This document shows, piece by piece, positions 61,801 through 64,000 of a stretch of 64,000 bases of DNA; the stretch's first letter is position 1, and each line of letters starts with the position of its first letter. Position numbers and translations under genes: made by a program. Source of the stretch: an uncultured bacterium (lineage in GTDB: Bacteria > Myxococcota_A > Bradymonadia > UBA7976 > VGTA01). The notes under the pieces were generated by a model. That model saw only the letters and a list, made by a program, of their open reading frames with translations. It was not told the DNA's origin and did no database searches. The DNA lies in NCBI GenBank assembly GCA_943788935.1, contig CALSSE010000023.1, positions 34,627-98,626 of the forward strand, read 5' to 3'.

Positions 61801-63454
61801 AGTTATCCTCAGCGTTAACATACCCGTCTCCGTCACGATCTTGGTCACACGGATCGCCGAGACCATCTTGATCGATATCCGCCTCTTGATTAGGGTTAGA
61901 GATCGTCGGACACGTATCCAACCTCCCGCCTAAATCATCAATTTGATTGATGCCATCTCCATCAATATCTTCGTCACACGAGTCTCCCAAACCATCTCCA
62001 TCGAGATCAGCTTGATTCTCGTTAATCACCAGAGGGCAATTATCAAATAGATTCTCGATGAGATCTCCATCAATATCTTCGTCACATAAGTCACCTTGGC
62101 CGTCAAAGTCTTGATCTCCCTGTGACTCGTTAGCCTCTACAGGACAGTTATCATCGACATTGGTGATAAAATCGCCATCTAGGTCTAAATCGCACTGATC
62201 TCCTATTTGATCGCCATCAACATCTGCCTGCTGATCTACTCTCTCATCTGTCCTGAGGAGAGGGCACAGATCAAGCTCATTGCCAATAAGATCACCATCA
62301 ATATCGGGATCACAGGCGTCTCCCTCTCCGTCAAAATCGATATCCGACTGTATGAGCTCTTGGGAGTTACCCGACGAGCTTAACTCCCGAGGATTGTAGT
62401 GCTGCGGACAGTTATCATCCTCATTGAGTACCTCATCTCCATCAAAGTCCTCCGCGCAAGCGTCACCGATCCCATCTCCATCGGTGTCAAGTTGGACTCC
62501 ATCGCGATCAGCAGGGTTATAAAACTGCGGACAATTATCGAGCATCTCTGGGGCGTTAGGAATCCCATCTCCATCGATATCTAGATCACAGACATCACCA
62601 AAGCCATCTCGATCGATATCATATTGCTCTGGATTGAAGAGCGTGAGGCAATTGTCGAGAAAATCTGGGACAGCGTCGCTATCTTCGTCAAAGTCACAGA
62701 GATCACCAATCCCATTATAGTTTTGATCAAGTTGAGAAGGATTAGGGATTGTAGGGCAATTATCTAGCTCATTGAGACGCTCATCTCCATCGATATCTAG
62801 ATCACAGGCATCCCCTGCTTGATCTCCATCGATATCGCTCTGAGCTTCTCCCTCAACTCGAGGTGGATTAGGAGTCACACGACAATTATCTTCAAGGTCG
62901 ATTACCCCATCGTTATCGTCATCATCATCACATTGATCACCGCGTAGGGCCTCACCTATCCTGAGCTCCTCATCGAGGTCGCTATTATCCTGATCAGTGT
63001 TGATTCGGTTAGGGCAGTTATCTACTAAATCAGGGACTCCATCTCGGTCTCGGTCAGCGTTAACGTCGACCACACAGAGAGACAAAAAGCACAGCGCGCC
63101 AAGTTCACAATCTTGGTCCGTATAACATTCTTTAGGTAAACATATTCGAGTGGCTACTTCACAGAATTCATCTGAGTTACAATCCCAATCATCTAAACAG
63201 CTACCCCCTTCTGATTGGGGACCGCGATCACTCTCTCTATTGATCCCACTTGGGTCATCAATGCACCGACGATCTAGGCATAATCTCCCCTCTCCACATT
63301 GGGCGTCTTCTGTACAGCTCACTTTATACCCTGTTCCCACAGGGTCATCACAAGAAGCAGAGATGAAAACACCTAGTATAAAAAGAGCCTTTATGATGGA
63401 TAGAGATAGCCTATACGAGAGAGCATATGTGACTTTAAGTAAAGTAGACGACAT
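55868..63454 (-). CDS. Giant surface lipoprotein with ~33 thrombospondin type 3 repeats and FG-GAP-like repeats
   Basis: 2,528 residues, first gene of the operon. The hydrophobic segment IIKALFILGVFISASC suggests a signal peptide with C35 lipidated, although SASC is an imperfect lipobox. Residues 47-127 hold cysteine-rich modules. Residues about 134-1389 are some 33 thrombospondin type 3 units of the form D-x-D-x-D-G-x-x-D...DNCP, each with two Cys and many Asp, so calcium binding is expected. A beta-rich domain follows (about 1390-1510). FG-GAP/VCBS-like units come next, such as LIDLNLDGRLDLVTW, IIDLNADHYPDLVMT, SADLNCDGIEDLIWV and IADLNNDGTPDLLYV. The C-terminus ends with adjacent cysteines (DCCND). 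Likely an adhesive or ligand-binding outer-surface protein. AAAGG about 7 nt before the ATG supports the start. Confidence 0.93.
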   Translation of the reverse strand: MSSTLLKVTYALSYRLSLSIIKALFILGVFISASCDDPVGTGYKVSCTEDAQCGEGRLCLDRRCIDDPSGINRESDRGPQSEGGSCLDDWDCNSDEFCEVATRICLPKECYTDQDCELGALCFLSLCVVDVNADRDRDGVPDLVDNCPNRINTDQDNSDLDEELRIGEALRGDQCDDDDDNDGVIDLEDNCRVTPNPPRVEGEAQSDIDGDQAGDACDLDIDGDERLNELDNCPTIPNPSQLDQNYNGIGDLCDFDEDSDAVPDFLDNCLTLFNPEQYDIDRDGFGDVCDLDIDGDGIPNAPEMLDNCPQFYNPADRDGVQLDTDGDGIGDACAEDFDGDEVLNEDDNCPQHYNPRELSSSGNSQELIQSDIDFDGEGDACDPDIDGDLIGNELDLCPLLRTDERVDQQADVDGDQIGDQCDLDLDGDFITNVDDNCPVEANESQGDQDFDGQGDLCDEDIDGDLIENLFDNCPLVINENQADLDGDGLGDSCDEDIDGDGINQIDDLGGRLDTCPTISNPNQEADIDQDGLGDPCDQDRDGDGYVNAEDNCPSVYNPTQASLPGLNVGNACALDTDQDGIYDSFDNCIQVFNINQYDLDEDGLGDLCDDDDDGDSVPDEEDNCPYQVNPDQEASEVTETGEVCEGDRDSDGIPDLSDLCVDIYDPNNLDIDDDGVGDECDADRDNDEVDDVLDNCRVIANPDQLDRDGDGLGDSCDNDLDDDGFVNGDDNCPQLPNPTQLDADYNGIGDICEADPDLDQIPNATDNCPYVAIDDQSDQDGDGQGNPCDSDLDGDGLPNVVLKDDEILDNCIGAFNPDQADSDNDGIGDACEGDDLDSDEIPNELDNCPTFPNPGQDDFDGDGIGDHCDDDLDGDELTESDSNAPVVDNCPLQSNPDQADSDGDGRGDACDSDLDGDGVINAEDNCLQVPNPRQEDLNFNFLGDLCEDDNDDDGIPNAIDLCSDVPSASNRDLDGDSLGDACDPDIDGDGILNEVDNCPNSVNSDQDEVNEGVGAACEGDRDSDGVLDEEDPCPDLYTPSYFDLSGDFDNDGTPDLCDEDLDGDGVINTNDNCRYVPNRQLDYDLDGIGDACDSNMDGDQYDNFIDNCPELPNNDQADNDLNGVGDLCELDHDGDGILNRDDNCPGFWSSILTNLDNDNVGDACDPDIDGDGIGNNEDPCPWQIVGTCEGDVDGDDISDLSDNCPRFKNVGQEDQDGDGTGDVCDNDQDGDTFIYSLEEQGDNCPTVNNPNQHDQDGNGVGDLCEVDRDGDTYPDPLDNCPLVGNFYQQDLDSDGIGDQCDYDADGDGQDNIADACPFDATNACNNGGDSGGEGESEGGEEGGGQTNTLIDLDDDDQDGFVNAIDNCPTVWNASQEDHDQDGIGRACEYSQTFSDALAHFNASIRGARFPSPLNQGVAGVDCLGGNSFAQVIKVSVPKNSEAEVSARLAVTSEESSVHIKVFDQQGDMSGDCQEDGRYTFGVNANDQTYDVALFTNSNHEIIVDLNINRSQMEETQIARSSLLAVTSHSNENLEWIRIQEDLNDNGEVISTLTFDSQGSNFTKLLGVGVVKRLWAPRGHDDYPVCWLSNDITSCTQIVNHQESGSQVSVNHVESGNKGESLSGKLLSDGSTLVMVSFPIDFKTSVYRFSTNPNTITEIAHLQHDPDNIGGKIPAEIYFMESGQTNQISVLTVLEDRKNLQVFSIDLTLESVQTVEPSELLITDEIGDGASILDLKVADFSSESSNGEEESALLINTSSDEKRVYYLMQDGAGGVNLTHLPNLNGVNSSAVQLALGSFESQGKPDLILLGERSNNEVTELLMQVYRNDNQGGFESDSSSYVLGENITLPVSFATLGNRGVLWDNRSHIIKSYEVTKDAFGVQEQLFTEESSLDHFKLIDLNLDGRLDLVTWAVHSSNPALNIVQTYLGKSSGGFDSVGQVNGADDPQVISTSNRMMIIDLNADHYPDLVMTNNEQIFISEGGLPRANTEPAYMWREMKSFPQTTTPDLPLDQLLSADLNCDGIEDLIWVHNGSFETPASEPVIHIYEGGRDIRENDINREWVEVNDMPSSPLERLSVSRDDVGQCDEIYGNHGVLRYVSESPQWTSIDHSCSKHTLSVGDQDGDQQIDLICYDGHNAPTLNLSNSSNIDLSELMTVHGLLFTSENIKAQLAVWQTAEHGFRRPGVILSEGRKHVYLTLSSNGDLVVESVESRSDPFTGADLINVYDSAIADLNNDGTPDLLYVDKRSLASGSSTPSMNVIALYNGSPTHDQLFGRRAVESSDHSLPLLFAEQISTDNQGQFTYAGEEVRLGYFSMNIEGLDVPADAESLELRLGESAPIPLLLNQSQYDSLNYEPLSYLIGTSLLNQQWSFFYQGTSCSDPQGCQLTGTATFRFGRPETAEALPGVTLCEESFVSACLLSDGGIYTIISSSEEPTYTDYKVLAKSGQRTTISLAMSEQFPEGYRLELLDTKRDDIRLGEVSGGSSLQISYLSELSKDHLMILRLHYDGIDLGMSHEIQVTYSQPDCCND
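59285..63055 (-). repeat. Array of ~33 thrombospondin type 3 repeats (protein level)
   Basis: By counting the DNC/DxC units I find about 33 repeats of 24-50 residues, most near 36. They vary at DNA level, unlike the short identical arrays elsewhere in the window, so the array is old and selected rather than a recent slippage product. One insert (about residues 1340-1360) is Gly/Glu/Ser-rich just before the last repeat. Confidence 0.9.
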
Positions 63455-63608
63455 AACAAACCTTTGAACTGACGCAAGTAGACAACCTAAATACTAGTTT
63501 AAATACCTATATAATAAGTACGTTAAGAATGCCATCATAGGGTCAATCTGTTCGTTATATATGAGCCCATTTTATTCTTAATGCTTATAACCTCTATTTG
63601 GAGCGTTT
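63455..63608. promoter_or_regulatory. Divergent promoter region between the TSP3 operon and the caspase-fold gene
   Basis: 154 bp, A/T-rich. It holds a TATAAT at 63510-63515 and TATAAC at 63586-63591 on the + strand, neither with a good -35, and a TTGACCCTAT word on the minus strand (about 63538-63547) like those upstream of the astacin-like gene. Shared control of the two divergent transcripts is possible. Confidence 0.4.
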
Positions 63609-64000
63609 ATGTATAGACCTCTCTCACAAGCTCTGTTCATTTTGATCATTTTTCCATTTGTTTACGCATGTACAAGTGGGGTGACTCGTATTCAGCGTGG
63701 AGTCTATATCGCCCCTCAGCAGGAAGTAATGATCGGCGCTACGCTCTGTGATAAAGAAAAGTCTCCCGAGACATGGTCAGTAGTGATCGGTATCAATAAG
63801 TACCAAGATCCGGGGATCCCTGATCTAACAGGAGCCGCTCAAGACGCGTGGAACTTCTATCATTATTTGACACACAGAGATGGCGCGAAAGTACATCCTA
63901 GGAGGACTAAGCTACTCATTAATGAGTATGCCACAAAAGTTAATATTGACGAGGCCTTAGGAGAATTCCTAACTCAAGCCTGCCCTAAAGATAGAGTGAT
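63609..64000 (+). CDS. Caspase-fold (peptidase C14-like) lipoprotein, 3' truncated by the window
   Basis: The first 130 residues of a longer protein. The signal peptide MYRPLSQALFILIIFPFVYAC ends in a lipobox-like VYAC. After a short linker, WSVVIGINKYQDPGIPDLTGAAQDAWNFYHYL matches the first strand and helix of caspase/metacaspase domains (VIGIxxY...LxGAxxDA). The catalytic His and Cys lie beyond the window, so activity cannot be judged. GGAG 7 nt before the ATG supports the start. A caspase fold exported and lipid-anchored is unusual compared with cytoplasmic metacaspases. It diverges from the TSP3-kinase-DUF4384 operon, and DUF4384 is a known associate of caspase domains, which suggests a shared pathway. 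Confidence 0.85.
   Translation, partial: MYRPLSQALFILIIFPFVYACTSGVTRIQRGVYIAPQQEVMIGATLCDKEKSPETWSVVIGINKYQDPGIPDLTGAAQDAWNFYHYLTHRDGAKVHPRRTKLLINEYATKVNIDEALGEFLTQACPKDRV

Overview
The window is bacterial, roughly half G+C by eye, densely coded on both strands, with no tRNA, rRNA, insertion sequence, prophage or CRISPR array that I could find. The style points to a deltaproteobacterial / Myxococcota-like lineage, perhaps Bradymonadales: several Ser/Thr protein kinases with C-terminal membrane anchors, many predicted lipoproteins, a very large thrombospondin-type-3-repeat protein, low-complexity linkers built from in-frame tandem repeats (SAGEM, ENNAGD, PDTETD, SSAH), and a sigma-54-type promoter. 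The lineage is inference; the protein features are visible in the sequence.

Layout. 1-5.8 kb: the 3' end of a Ser/Thr kinase overlaps a TPR protein arginine methyltransferase, followed by a pilin-like membrane protein, a convergent SAM methyltransferase and an AlbA_2-domain protein. 5.9-13.3 kb: an unknown exported protein, a sulfite-oxidase-fold molybdoenzyme without an export signal, and three secreted or lipid-anchored proteins (alpha/beta hydrolase, SUMF1-like protein, astacin-like protease). 13.3-22.6 kb: TldE/TldD, a DUF6918-like protein, an exported M19 dipeptidase, a CxxCH lipoprotein, an amidase and glutathione reductase. 22.8-30.5 kb: overlapping recC and recB without recD nearby. 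30.5-31.9 kb: small membrane proteins and a lipoprotein.

32.1-47.4 kb is the division and cell wall (dcw) cluster on the + strand: rsmH, ftsL, ftsI (PASTA type), a fused murE-murF, mraY, ftsW, ddl, ftsQ, ftsA and, after a 297-bp gap, ftsZ. Most junctions overlap or nearly touch. mraZ, murD, murG, murC and murB are missing from this locus. dnaE follows, then a VanY-like M15 peptidase lipoprotein.

52.8-64.0 kb is the most unusual part. A minus-strand operon encodes a 2,528-residue lipoprotein with about 33 calcium-binding thrombospondin type 3 repeats plus FG-GAP-like repeats, a transmembrane Ser/Thr kinase, and a TPR/PEGA-like/DUF4384-like lipoprotein. Both internal junctions are TAATG stop-start overlaps. 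Diverging from it is the start of a caspase-fold (peptidase C14-like) lipoprotein that runs off the window. I infer an envelope-located module linking an adhesive or calcium-binding surface protein, a kinase and a caspase-like protease; this is a hypothesis from gene order and domains.
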